Assembly (NCBI RefSeq): GCF_008704495.1
Contig: NZ_CP023699.1
Span: 4,464,001 to 4,528,000 of the forward strand
Direction of reading: 5' to 3'
Source of the DNA: Streptomyces kanamyceticus
Lineage (GTDB): Bacteria > Actinomycetota > Actinomycetes > Streptomycetales > Streptomycetaceae
DNA: 64,000 nt
Positions 49,986-60,471 of the stretch are shown here, piece after piece. Numbering within the stretch: position 1 is the stretch's first letter; the number at the start of each line of letters is the position of its first letter. The notes beneath the pieces were generated by a model. That model saw nothing but the letters and a program-made list of their open reading frames with translations. It made no database searches and was not told where the DNA came from. A program made the translations under genes and the position numbers.

Positions 49986-50003
49986 ACTAGCCGGGCGTCA
50001 AGT
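49986..50003. promoter_or_regulatory. TetR operator, site 2 (imperfect)
   Basis: ACTAGCCG-GG-CGTCAAGT matches site 1 except at a few positions. Centre-to-centre distance to site 1 is 46 bp. It lies upstream of the TetR gene. Confidence 0.6.
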
Positions 50004-50078
50004 AAGTTTCACGTACGACGACGTGAACGGCGTGAGTTGCGACAGCGTGAGTGATGAGTGGAGTCGAGGAGCACCCCG

Positions 50079-50660
50079 ATGGGCACAGGCAAGCAGCAGC
50101 GGCGCGGCGACACCCGCCAGCGCATCCAGGACGTGGCCCTCGCACTCTTCGCCGAGCAGGGCTACGAGAAGACGTCCCTGCGCGAGATCTCCGAGAAGCT
50201 GGACGTCACCAAGGCGGCGCTCTACTACCACTTCAAGACCAAGGAAGACATCCTGACCAGCATCTTCGACGACCTCACGGGGCCGATCGACGAGCTGATC
50301 GAATGGGGTCACGCACAGCCTCAGCCGGTCTCCCTGGAGACCAAGAAGGAAGTACTTACCCGCTACAGCGCCATCCTGATCAACGCGGCACCGCTCTTCC
50401 GCTTCATGCAGGAGAACCAGGCGGCGATGCGCGACCTGAAGTCCGGCGAGAGCTTCAAGGACCGGATGCTCGGGCTGCACGAGATCCTCAAGGACCCGAA
50501 CGCCCCGATGGCCGACCAGGTGCGGTGCTTCAGCGCGCTGTTCACCATGCACGCCGGAATGTTCGTGCTCAAGGACGCCGAAGGCGACCCCAAGGAGAAG
50601 CGCGAGGCCATCCTGGAGGTCGCCATCGATCTGGTGACGCGGGCACACACGGGCGGCTGA
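50079..50660 (+). CDS. TetR family repressor of the divergent exporter
   Basis: 193 residues. The HTH (RIQDVALALFAEQGYEKTSL to EISEKLDVTKAALYYHFKTK) is canonical, and the C-terminal half would bind an inducer. ATG 50079 follows GAGGAG with a 7-nt gap. Divergent placement and the paired operators make it the likely repressor of the DHA2 exporter and of itself. Confidence 0.9.
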   Translation: MGTGKQQRRGDTRQRIQDVALALFAEQGYEKTSLREISEKLDVTKAALYYHFKTKEDILTSIFDDLTGPIDELIEWGHAQPQPVSLETKKEVLTRYSAILINAAPLFRFMQENQAAMRDLKSGESFKDRMLGLHEILKDPNAPMADQVRCFSALFTMHAGMFVLKDAEGDPKEKREAILEVAIDLVTRAHTGG

Positions 50661-50667
50661 GCCGCCC
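50651..50667. terminator. Hairpin over the TetR stop codon
   Basis: GGGCGGC-TGA-GCCGCCC: the 3-nt loop is the TGA stop of the TetR gene. It lies between convergent TetR and the M23 gene. No U-run. Confidence 0.5.
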
Positions 50668-50702
50668 GGAGCGCGGTGGGGCGCGGTGGGGCGCGCGTGG
50701 GG

Positions 50703-51392
50703 TCAGACCTTCACGCCCGACGAGCGCAGGAAGGCGACGGGGTCGACGGCCGAGCCGTAGTTCGGGGTCGTACGGATCTCGAAGTGCAGGTGCGGACCGC
50801 TGGAGTTGCCGGTGTTGCCGGAGAGGGCGATGCGCTGGCCGGTGCCGACCGTCTGACCCACCCGGACGTCGACCTGCGAGAGGTGCGCGTACTGGGAGTA
50901 CGTGCCGTCGCTGTGCTTCACCACGACGGCGTTGCCGTACGCGGGGCCGTCACCGGCGCCGTTGGGGCCCGCCTTCACGACGGTGCCGCCGTGCACGGAC
51001 GCGACCGGGGTGCCGACCGGCACGGCGAAGTCCTGGCCGGAGTGCTTGTGGGACCACATGCTGCCGCCGAGGCCGAAGCTCGCGGAGAGCGTGTAGTTCT
51101 TGACCGGGTCGATCCACGCGGCGGCCCGCGCGGCCGCGGCGCGCTGGGCGTCGGCGGCCTTCTTCGCCACGTCCTGCCGCGCCTTGTCGGCGGCCTTGGC
51201 CTGGGCGGCGGCCTGCGCCTGGAGGGAGTTCACGGCGACACCGGGCAGCGCGCCACCGCTCTTGGCGCCGTCCGCGGCGACCGAGACCCCGGCCCCGAGA
51301 ACCGCCGACGCCCCGATGCCCGCGGCGACGACGGCCGCCCGCGTACGGAGCATCGACGGGCGGGGATGGTGGGACTTGGTGCGCTGCGACAT
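50703..51392 (-). CDS. Secreted M23 family metallopeptidase
   Basis: 229 residues. N-terminal signal sequence (RTRAAVVAAGIGASAVLGAGVSVA), an Ala/Gln-rich helical linker (~45-90), then a LytM/M23 domain with SHKHSGQDFAVPVGTPV (HxxxD) and GPHLHFEIRTTP (HxH), the zinc ligands. Likely an endopeptidase cutting peptidoglycan cross-links. ATG 51392 follows CGGAGGACATCCCC. Its 5' leader contains 12-bp repeats. Confidence 0.92.
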   Translation of the reverse strand: MSQRTKSHHPRPSMLRTRAAVVAAGIGASAVLGAGVSVAADGAKSGGALPGVAVNSLQAQAAAQAKAADKARQDVAKKAADAQRAAAARAAAWIDPVKNYTLSASFGLGGSMWSHKHSGQDFAVPVGTPVASVHGGTVVKAGPNGAGDGPAYGNAVVVKHSDGTYSQYAHLSQVDVRVGQTVGTGQRIALSGNTGNSSGPHLHFEIRTTPNYGSAVDPVAFLRSSGVKV

Positions 51393-51410
51393 GGGGATGT
51401 CCTCCGGGGT

Positions 51411-51458
51411 GTGACGACTGCGGTGACGACTGCGATGACGACTGTGGTGACGCCTGGC
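51411..51458 (-). repeat. 12-bp tandem repeats in the M23 leader
   Basis: GTGACGACTGCG at 51411 and 51423, ATGACGACTGTG at 51435, and a degenerate GTGACGCCTGGC at 51447. They lie just upstream of the ribosome site of the M23 gene. Confidence 0.8.
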
Positions 51459-51900
51459 GCGACGACCGAGGGGGCATGAACGGACCCGGCAGGCGGGGCG
51501 GGCGGATCACCCGCCGACCGCGCTTCGCCGGGTCGGTCATCCCTTGGTAACCCCCACCCTCACCACCGCCCAAAACGCCCATCTACTACTCAAAGCCGTA
51601 GCGAGTGGCGAGGATTTAGCCCGCTTGACACCATCAAATCCGGACAATTGCCCCACAGCCCGGTAACGGGGTTTCTTCCCCTCGCGCGGGTTTAGCCGCA
51701 CATCGGAGCCGCTCCCGACCCGCACGCCCACCAGGGCCGCACCCACCGCGGCCGAACGCGTCCAAGGTCCCGGAGGTCGCGGGCCGAAGGTCCCGACCGG
51801 CGATCCATCCGCATCCACTATTCCGCCTAGTACCGGACGAAAAGCCTGTGCGCCATGTCACCGGCCGCCGAGATCCACCCCGCCGCGAATGTGACCCCCA
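51459..51900. other. Gene-free divergent interval between M23 and NACHT genes
   Basis: No gene. On the minus strand it holds a CGCGGTCGGCGGGTGATCCG hairpin region, two GGCTAAA phrases (complement of 51615-51621 and 51691-51697) and a GGGGAAGAAACCCC hairpin (complement of 51667-51680). It probably contains the M23 promoter and a structured leader. I could not match it to a named riboswitch. Confidence 0.5.
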
Positions 51901-51914
51901 CTACGCTCGCGCCC

Positions 51915-54900
51915 ATGGATCCCGCGCTCATCGGCACCCGCCTGGCGTCGAGTGCCGTCGCCCCCCTGGTCAAAAGGCTGTTCGTACGGGAGGGCCCCGG
52001 CGCGGGCCTGGTGGCGAAGCCGGTACGGCTGTCCTCCCTGGTGTCGTTCAAGGGGGAGCGGCGCACCCTGGGCAGGCGGGACGTGCGGCGCCTCGCGGAG
52101 CGTCTGGTGGCGGCGTCCCTGGCCGCCCCCGGCGAGCGCACCTTCCCGCCGGACGAGGCACTGGCCGTCACCGACGCCCTGACCCGGGTGCTGCTCTCGC
52201 TCGGGGACCTCGACATGGACGACGTCCAGGCCGTCCGCCTCGGCCACCGGGAGCTGGCCCGCGAACTCACGCGCGGCGCGGCGGGCAGCGGGCCGCCCCT
52301 CGCCTCCGGCCTTTCCCAGGACGCCGCCCTCTACCTCCACTCGGTCACCGAGTGGGCGTGCCTGCACATCCTGCAGTTCTTCACGCAGCGCTCCACGTTC
52401 GTCGCGGCGACGCTGGTCGCGCAGAGCCGGGGCCAGGACGAGCTGATCGCGAAGGTCGACGAGCTGATCGCCCGCAGGCCCCTCGCCGGGGCGCAGGACC
52501 TCGCCTTCGAGCGGCGCTACCTCGCGTACGTCGCGAAGAAGCACGCCAAGCTGACGATCTTCGGCATCGACCTGTCGGGCTCCCCGGGGAAGTGGCCGCT
52601 GGACGCGGCCTACATGTCGCTGGAGGCGGAGCCGCCCGGACGCGTGGAGACGGTCCACTACCTGTCGGAGGCGAAGCTCCGCGCGCTGGAGGTGGAGGCC
52701 GTCGAGCACACGCCCCCGCTCCCCGCCGACCAGGCCCTCGCCACCCACGACCGGGTCCTCCTGCGGGGCGAGGCGGGCTCCGGCAAGACCACGCTCGTGC
52801 AGTGGCTCGCGGTGAGCGCGACCCGCAGGGACGCGGCGGGACCGGACCCCACCGGGGCGGACCCGGCCATGTCGACGTACCCGACCGAGGCGACGCACCC
52901 CACCATGGCGTACCTGGACGACCGCGTCCCCTACGTACTCCCCCTGCGCACCCTCACCCGCCACGGCGAACGGCTGCCCGCGCCCCCGGACTTCCTCGCC
53001 TCGGTGGGCTGCCCGCTCGCGGGCACCCAGCCCCACGGGTGGGAGGCGCGCGTCCTGACGGCGGGCCGCGCCCTGGTCCTGATCGACGGCATCGACGAGA
53101 TCCCGGACGCCGAGCGCGACCGGACCCGGGCCTGGCTGAGCGACCTGATCGACGCGTTCCCCGGCAACCGCTGGCTGGTGACGTCGCGCCCGTCGGCCGT
53201 ACGCGCGAACTGGCTCACCGAGGAGGGCTTCACCGAGCTGACGCTCTCCCCGATGGGAGAGGCGGAGGTGACGGCGTTCATCGAGCGCTGGCACACCGCG
53301 GCGACCACCGGCGTCCCGGAGGAGGACGCCGAACTCGTCGCGTACGAGAGTCAGCTCCTGGAAGCCGTGCGGTCCAAGCCGGACCTGGGCCTCCTCGCCA
53401 CCAACCCCCTCATGTGCGGCCTGATCTGCGCCCTCCACCGGGACCGGCGGGGCTTCCTGCCGATGGGCCGCAAGGACCTCTACACCGCGGCCCTGTCCAT
53501 GCTGCTGGTCCGCAGGGACCGCGAACGCCACATGGCGGTGCCGGAGTTGCGGGAGGAGCCGCAGGTGCAGCTCCTGCAGCGGCTCGCGTACTGGCTGATC
53601 CGCAACGGCCGTACGGAAATGGACCGTTCGCGGGCGGAGTCCATCATCGCGGAGGCGCTCCCCGCGGTGCCGGAGCTGGCCGGGCTCGGCGACGCAGGGG
53701 CCGTCTACACCCACTTCCTGCACCGCAGCGGCCTCCTGCGCGAGCCGGGCCCCGACACCGTCGACTTCGTCCACCGCACGTTCCAGGACTTCCTGGGCGC
53801 GCGGGCCGCGGTCGACGCGGGCGACTTCGGGGTCCTGGTCGGGCATGCGGCGGACGACCAGTGGGAGGACGTCATCCGCATGGCGGTGGCGCAGGCGCGG
53901 CCGCGCGAACGGGCGGAGATCCTGAGCGACCTGCTCACGCACGGGGACCGGCACCCGCAGGACGGGGCCCGCAAGCGGATCCATCTCCTGGCGGCCGCCT
54001 GCCTGGAACACGCGGCGGAGCTGGCCCCCGCGGTACGGGAGGAGGTGGAGCGGCGTACGGCGGCGCTGATTCCGCCACGGAACGCGGAGGACGCGCGGGC
54101 GCTGGCGAAGGTCGGGGCCATGGTTCTCGACCTGCTGCCAGGGCCCGACGGCCTCTCCGACGACGAGGCCCAGCAGGTGGCCGTCACCGCGACGCACGTG
54201 GACTCGGACGCGACGATCCCCTTCCTCGCCCGGTTCACCCGGCACGGCGGGCTCGGCGTCCGCAGCCAGCTGATGTGGGGATGGCACCGCCACGCCTGCC
54301 GTCCGTACGCGGAGCAGGTCATCGCCCGGCTGGACGGCCACGGAATCCACTTCACGCTCCGCACCGACGAACAGGTGACCGAGCTCGAACGGCTCGGCCT
54401 GTACCCGGAGAGGCTGGACATCAGACCGGGGGTCAGCCCCGACGTCGCTTCCCGCTTCATAGCGGCCTGCGAGCCCACCTTCCTGCTGCTCAACAGGTTC
54501 CCGCCGGGCCTCCTGACCGCCGAGGCGCTGGCCGCCCTGGGCCGCCTGGACGGACTCAGCGTCGTCGGCGCGCAGGAGCCGTGGAGCCTGGCGCCGTTCC
54601 CCGCCGAGGCCCCCTTGACGTTCCTCGGGCTCGTGGACTCCCGCGCCGCTCTGACCGACCTGCCGCGCGCGAGCCGATGGCCGAAGCTGGCGCGGATGAC
54701 CTTCAGCGTCGACGATCCGCTGACCGCGAGGGACTGGGAGGTGTTCGCGACCCTGCCGGGCCTCACCGCCCTGCACCTGCCGTCGCACTCCCTCATGATC
54801 ATCCCGCCGGGCCTTGCTCTGCCCGGTCTGGTGAACCTGCAGCTCACTCCCGACGCCTCCTGGGCGGACGTGGCCCCCCGCCTCCGCACGGTCGCACCGG

Positions 54901-55085
54901 GACTCAAGCACCTGTTCCTGCAGAACCGTCCCGAGGGCAGCCCGGACCGGAACGCCCCCATCGACGTCTCCGCCCTGGCCCACCACCCGAGCCTGACGGA
55001 GCTACAGGCCCCCGCCACGGCCACCGGCCTGGCCGCCCTGCCCGCTCACATCGACGTACATCTCTACGGCACCGCCAAGGACTGA
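51915..55085 (+). CDS. NACHT domain STAND NTPase with NNH-type N-terminus
   Basis: 1056 residues. The N-terminal ~240 residues are helical and match the NACHT N-terminal helical (NNH) type (APLVKRLFVREGPGAGLV; LGDLDMDDVQAVRLGHRELA). The NACHT ATPase has Walker A GEAGSGKTT at 285-293, Walker B LVLIDGIDE at 387-395, and NRWLVTSRPSA. A winged-helix/superhelical part follows (ATNPLMCGLICALHRDR; FVHRTFQDFLGARAA). The C-terminus has LRR-like strands (LPGLTALHLPSHSL, PGLVNLQLTPDAS). ATG 51915 has TACGCT 7 nt upstream and no ribosome site. Bacterial NACHT proteins can be anti-phage sensors. Flanked by housekeeping genes. Confidence 0.88.
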   Translation: MDPALIGTRLASSAVAPLVKRLFVREGPGAGLVAKPVRLSSLVSFKGERRTLGRRDVRRLAERLVAASLAAPGERTFPPDEALAVTDALTRVLLSLGDLDMDDVQAVRLGHRELARELTRGAAGSGPPLASGLSQDAALYLHSVTEWACLHILQFFTQRSTFVAATLVAQSRGQDELIAKVDELIARRPLAGAQDLAFERRYLAYVAKKHAKLTIFGIDLSGSPGKWPLDAAYMSLEAEPPGRVETVHYLSEAKLRALEVEAVEHTPPLPADQALATHDRVLLRGEAGSGKTTLVQWLAVSATRRDAAGPDPTGADPAMSTYPTEATHPTMAYLDDRVPYVLPLRTLTRHGERLPAPPDFLASVGCPLAGTQPHGWEARVLTAGRALVLIDGIDEIPDAERDRTRAWLSDLIDAFPGNRWLVTSRPSAVRANWLTEEGFTELTLSPMGEAEVTAFIERWHTAATTGVPEEDAELVAYESQLLEAVRSKPDLGLLATNPLMCGLICALHRDRRGFLPMGRKDLYTAALSMLLVRRDRERHMAVPELREEPQVQLLQRLAYWLIRNGRTEMDRSRAESIIAEALPAVPELAGLGDAGAVYTHFLHRSGLLREPGPDTVDFVHRTFQDFLGARAAVDAGDFGVLVGHAADDQWEDVIRMAVAQARPRERAEILSDLLTHGDRHPQDGARKRIHLLAAACLEHAAELAPAVREEVERRTAALIPPRNAEDARALAKVGAMVLDLLPGPDGLSDDEAQQVAVTATHVDSDATIPFLARFTRHGGLGVRSQLMWGWHRHACRPYAEQVIARLDGHGIHFTLRTDEQVTELERLGLYPERLDIRPGVSPDVASRFIAACEPTFLLLNRFPPGLLTAEALAALGRLDGLSVVGAQEPWSLAPFPAEAPLTFLGLVDSRAALTDLPRASRWPKLARMTFSVDDPLTARDWEVFATLPGLTALHLPSHSLMIIPPGLALPGLVNLQLTPDASWADVAPRLRTVAPGLKHLFLQNRPEGSPDRNAPIDVSALAHHPSLTELQAPATATGLAALPAHIDVHLYGTAKD

Positions 55086-55141
55086 GCCGGTCCAACCGCC
55101 TCTGGGCGAACCGCTATTGACCCGATCTCAGCGGACGGAAA

Positions 55142-55186
55142 AAGGGGCTGCCCCAGACCGTACGAAACGGTCCGGGGCAGCCCCTT
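55142..55186. terminator. Bidirectional terminator between NACHT gene and clpC
   Basis: A ~19-bp stem with one mismatch: AAGGGGCTGCCCC-A-GACCGT (55142-55161) pairs with ACGGTC-C-GGGGCAGCCCCTT (55167-55186). Loop ACGAA. Confidence 0.92.
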
Positions 55187-55210
55187 CGAGCGTTCAGCCC
55201 TGGGTGGGCG

Positions 55211-57739
<2,529 letters not shown>

Positions 57740-57955
57740 CGTTAATCGCTCCTCAGAGCGGTCAGGCAGTAGAGGGGTCGGTCCCCTCCCTGTCCTTCCG
57801 CAGCTTAGTCCCGCAAGCGGGGACCGCTCATTCCAACTGCCGACACCCGGACACCATCTCGGAGGATCTCCTGACCCCGAACGCCGACAACTGCTCCAAC
57901 CCGATGGTGCGAGACGATGTTCCCGCAGGCCAAGCAGTTACCCTCACCATCACTA

Positions 57956-57969
57956 CGCCGATGGCGAAC
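57956..57969 (-). promoter_or_regulatory. Candidate ClgR site upstream of clpC
   Basis: The minus strand reads GTTCGC-CATCG-GCG, agreeing with the GTTCGC-N5-GCG motif reported for ClgR targets (clp, lon) in Streptomyces. The remaining 57740-58180 interval shows no gene. Confidence 0.5.
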
Positions 57970-58180
57970 GTGAGACGCCGAAGCCCGCGTGTCGCCCCTC
58001 CCCACTAGGGATGTCTTACCCGTAAGGACTGACACTCCATGCGGCGCGCGCCGGTTCCCTCAGCTACGGGCGAACACCCTTGCGCTGCCGAGCACGCCGT
58101 TGCGCCCCATTTCCGGACACGGTACGCAATCGACCGGAGACCCTGCGTAACCCCCGCGGTCTTCCGGCTGTTGCTCGGAT

Positions 58181-58771
58181 ATGGCTCCCACGGTTCCCCA
58201 GCCCCGCACGCCGGTCGAGCAGAGCGACCCGGTGCGGCAGTGGTACGAGAACGAACTCGGCTGGGCGACCGCGCCGGAACCGGGTCCGGTGCGACTGCTC
58301 ACGGGCCTGCGCTTCGACGTCCTCGAACTGCCGGCGGAGGCCGGTTTCGCGGCCCTGCGCCACCTCGGCCCGAAGGCTCCGGTGGCCCTGCGCGGGGAAA
58401 CGATGCGTCTCCTGGTGACGGTGGGAGGCGCGGACGAGCTGCCGGGGCTGCTCGACTGGCTCGAATGGGGAGACATTCCCCTGGGTCTCACCGCGGTGGG
58501 GGCCGGTGGGCGGATCGATGCGCCCACTCCCCCGGGGTGGTCCGGCTCGCGGGGTGCCGCCGTCTGGCTGCGACCCCCGGAGCCCGGGCGCGAGGTGGAG
58601 CCGACGCTGCCGGCACTTCCGTCCCTGCCCACTGTGGGGGGAGGCGGGACGATGCCCCACAGCGACCCCGCCGTGGGCTCCGATCTCGTACGACTTGTGG
58701 ACACGGCGGCAACGCAGTGCCACCGGGTCCGGTTGCGGCGTCGCAGCCGTCAGCCGTTGGCCTTCTCGTAG
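58181..58771 (+). CDS. Conserved protein next to lsr2, prim-pol-like N-terminus
   Basis: 196 residues. I see MAPTVPQPRTPVEQSDPVRQ WYENELGWATAPEPGPVRLL, reminiscent of the N-terminal part of bifunctional primase/polymerase proteins (WYe.eLGWaT), then a hydrophobic LLDWLEWGDIPLGLTAVGAG strand and a Pro/Arg-rich tail. Catalytic acidic residues of prim-pol are not evident, so it may be a degenerate relative. Its last 22 bp overlap lsr2 convergently. Function unknown. Confidence 0.72.
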   Translation: MAPTVPQPRTPVEQSDPVRQWYENELGWATAPEPGPVRLLTGLRFDVLELPAEAGFAALRHLGPKAPVALRGETMRLLVTVGGADELPGLLDWLEWGDIPLGLTAVGAGGRIDAPTPPGWSGSRGAAVWLRPPEPGREVEPTLPALPSLPTVGGGGTMPHSDPAVGSDLVRLVDTAATQCHRVRLRRRSRQPLAFS

Positions 58772-59088
58772 GCCTCACGAATGGACGCGGGAACGCGGCC
58801 GCGGTCATTGACCTCGAAACCGTTGTCCTTTGCCCAGGCGCGAATCGCCGCGGTGTCCTGACCACCGCTCGCGGCAGCGGCACGAGCCTTGCCACGACCG
58901 CTGGAACCACGGCCACCAGTACGCCGACCGGCCTTGACGAAGTCCTCAAGAGCCCCACGGAGCTTGTCCGCGTTGGCAGTGGTGAGGTCGATCTCGTAGG
59001 ACTTGCCGTCCAACGCAAACGTCACGGTCTCGTCCGCCTCGCCACCGTCGAGGTCATCGACAAGAAGGACCTGAACCTTCTGTGCCAC
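58750..59088 (-). CDS. lsr2: Nucleoid-associated xenogeneic silencer Lsr2
   Basis: 112 residues. The N-terminal dimerisation domain (MAQKVQVLLVDDLDGG; VTFALDGKSYEIDLTTANA) is joined by a basic linker to a C-terminal DNA-binding domain with the AT-hook-like RGR at 96-98 (FEVNDRGRVPASIREAYEKA). Lsr2 binds A/T-rich DNA and silences foreign genes. GTG 59088 has AAAGGA about 7 nt upstream. A promoter with a spacer palindrome precedes it. Confidence 0.96.
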   Translation of the reverse strand: MAQKVQVLLVDDLDGGEADETVTFALDGKSYEIDLTTANADKLRGALEDFVKAGRRTGGRGSSGRGKARAAAASGGQDTAAIRAWAKDNGFEVNDRGRVPASIREAYEKANG

Positions 59089-59156
59089 CGGATTTCCTTT
59101 CATCGATAACTACGAGGCCGTCTCGCACGACGTGCGCCGCCGATTCACCGGCCCCT

Positions 59157-59178
59157 GTTATATGCAGTACTGCAGTAC
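59157..59178 (-). promoter_or_regulatory. lsr2 promoter with palindrome in the spacer
   Basis: On the minus strand TATAAC (59157-59162) is a good -10. GTACTGCAGTAC, a perfect 12-bp palindrome (59167-59178), lies just upstream, inside the -35/-10 spacer. The 59089-59314 interval is A/T-richer than its surroundings and has no gene. Confidence 0.55.
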
Positions 59179-59314
59179 GTCGGAAAGCAAACCGCTTTTG
59201 CTGGGAAAACACAAACCCCTGGGAGAGACCGGGCACCGCGAGAAGCCTGGAAACATACGCGTTTCGGACATAGGCCACCTGGGCAGGAGGCCGTCCGGAA
59301 TACCACGGTGGCGA

Positions 59315-59857
59315 TCACAGATGCAGAAGCATCCGGCTGTTGCCCAAGGTGTTCGGTTTCACTCGTTCGAGGCCGAGGAACTCCGCGACCCCCTCGTCAT
59401 AGGAACGCAGGAGCTCGCTGTAGACATCTCCGTCGACCGGAGTCTCGCCGATCTCCACGAACCCGTGCTTGGCGAAGAACTGGACTTCGAAGGTGAGACA
59501 GAAAACCTTGCGCACACCGAGCCAGCGGGCGGTCTGCAGCAACTTCCCGAGCAACTGATGTCCCACCCCGGCTCCCTTGACCTCCGGGTTCACCGCGAGC
59601 GTGCGCACTTCCGCGAGGTCTTCCCACATCACGTGCAGAGCGCCGCAGCCGACCACCTCCGCGTTGTCGTCGCGTTCCGCCACCCAGAACTCCTGGATGT
59701 CCTCGTAAAGCGTCACCGTCGCTTTGTCCAGGAGGATGCGCTCGCCGACGTAGGAGTCGAGGAGCCGGCGGACGGCCGGGACATCGGCGGTTCGCGCCCT
59801 GCGGAGGGAGACCGCTTTTGCACTGAGTTCGCTGAGTTCGGGTACCTCTGCTGCCAT
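59315..59857 (-). CDS. GNAT acetyltransferase, probable amino-acid N-acetyltransferase
   Basis: 180 residues. The GNAT motif A is VRTLAVNPEVKGAGVGHQLLGKLL, and KVFCLTFEVQFFAKHGFVEI is motif B. It resembles the short ArgA-type N-acetylglutamate synthases of actinobacteria (Rv2747-like). ATG 59857 has TAGCGT 6 nt upstream; the TAG of that element is the stop codon of the preceding BlaI-like gene. No ribosome site is visible. Confidence 0.85.
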   Translation of the reverse strand: MAAEVPELSELSAKAVSLRRARTADVPAVRRLLDSYVGERILLDKATVTLYEDIQEFWVAERDDNAEVVGCGALHVMWEDLAEVRTLAVNPEVKGAGVGHQLLGKLLQTARWLGVRKVFCLTFEVQFFAKHGFVEIGETPVDGDVYSELLRSYDEGVAEFLGLERVKPNTLGNSRMLLHL

Positions 59858-59866
59858 GACCGGACG

Positions 59867-60265
59867 CTATCGCTCTGCGCCACGCTCGGGGGAGCCGGGG
59901 TTCTCCGGGCCTTGGACGATACGCATGGCATCACTCAGGGCTTCCCGCTGTTCTGGCGACATCATGCCGAAGAAGGCGACGAGTGCGGCTGCGGGGTTGT
60001 CACTGCGCGACCACGCTTCGTTCATCAGTGCGGCAGCGTAGGCGGCACGAGTGGACACCGCCTCATATCGATAGGCGCGGCCTTCCGCTTCGCGACGCAC
60101 CCAGCCCTTCTGATGGAGATTGTCCAAAACGGTCATCACGGTCGTGTACGCGATGGACCGTTCCTGCTGAAGGTCTTCCAGGACTTCTCGAACCGTGACC
60201 GGGCGGTTCCACTTCCACACCCGCGTCATGACTGAGTCTTCGAGTTCTCCCAATGGGCGAGGCAC
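59867..60265 (-). CDS. BlaI/MecI/CopY family repressor
   Basis: 132 residues. The winged HTH begins MPRPLGELEDSVMTRVWKWN and continues TVREVLEDLQQERSIAYTTV, with wing GWVRREAEGRAYRYEAVST; the C-terminal dimerisation helix follows. In the family, a BlaR/MecR-type M56 sensor protease usually inactivates the repressor, but none is adjacent. GTG 60265 has TATTGT 6 nt upstream. A perfect inverted repeat overlaps that -10, arguing for autorepression. Confidence 0.92.
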   Translation of the reverse strand: MPRPLGELEDSVMTRVWKWNRPVTVREVLEDLQQERSIAYTTVMTVLDNLHQKGWVRREAEGRAYRYEAVSTRAAYAAALMNEAWSRSDNPAAALVAFFGMMSPEQREALSDAMRIVQGPENPGSPERGAER

Positions 60266-60272
60266 AGCAGAA

Positions 60273-60296
60273 CAATAGTGGGAGACGTCACTATTG
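60273..60296. promoter_or_regulatory. Operator of the BlaI-like gene
   Basis: CAATAGTG-N8-CACTATTG, a perfect 8-8-8 inverted repeat. Its proximal arm overlaps the -10 (60272-60277). The A/T-containing arms fit BlaI/MecI operators in style. Confidence 0.8.
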
Positions 60297-60345
60297 GCGT
60301 GATGCGTGAGGGACGTGGCGTACCCCTAATTTCTGCAACAAAAAG

Positions 60346-60379
60346 GGCGTACGACTCTAAAACGCTTGAGTCGTACGCC
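60346..60379 (-). terminator. Intrinsic terminator of the small membrane protein gene
   Basis: GGCGTACGACTC pairs with GAGTCGTACGCC (12 bp, 10-nt loop). On the minus strand it is followed by CTTTTTGTT. Confidence 0.92.
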
Positions 60380-60471
60380 GTAGTGCGCGCCCGGGCACAC
60401 CGGGTGACCTTTGCAGGTCACGCCGGGGATACCGAGGATACCCGGCACCAATAAGTGCGATGAGATTCGGA

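Noticed and set aside
51393..51900. c-di-AMP (ydaO) riboswitch before the M23 peptidase
   Set aside because: The conserved 3' motif of that class (like CCCGACAGCTNACC) is not present on the minus strand. A covariance-model search would settle it.
51858..54986. A 1042-codon open frame antisense to the NACHT gene
   Set aside because: It is a high-G+C mirror of the coding strand; it has no ribosome site or domains, while the plus frame has clear NACHT motifs.
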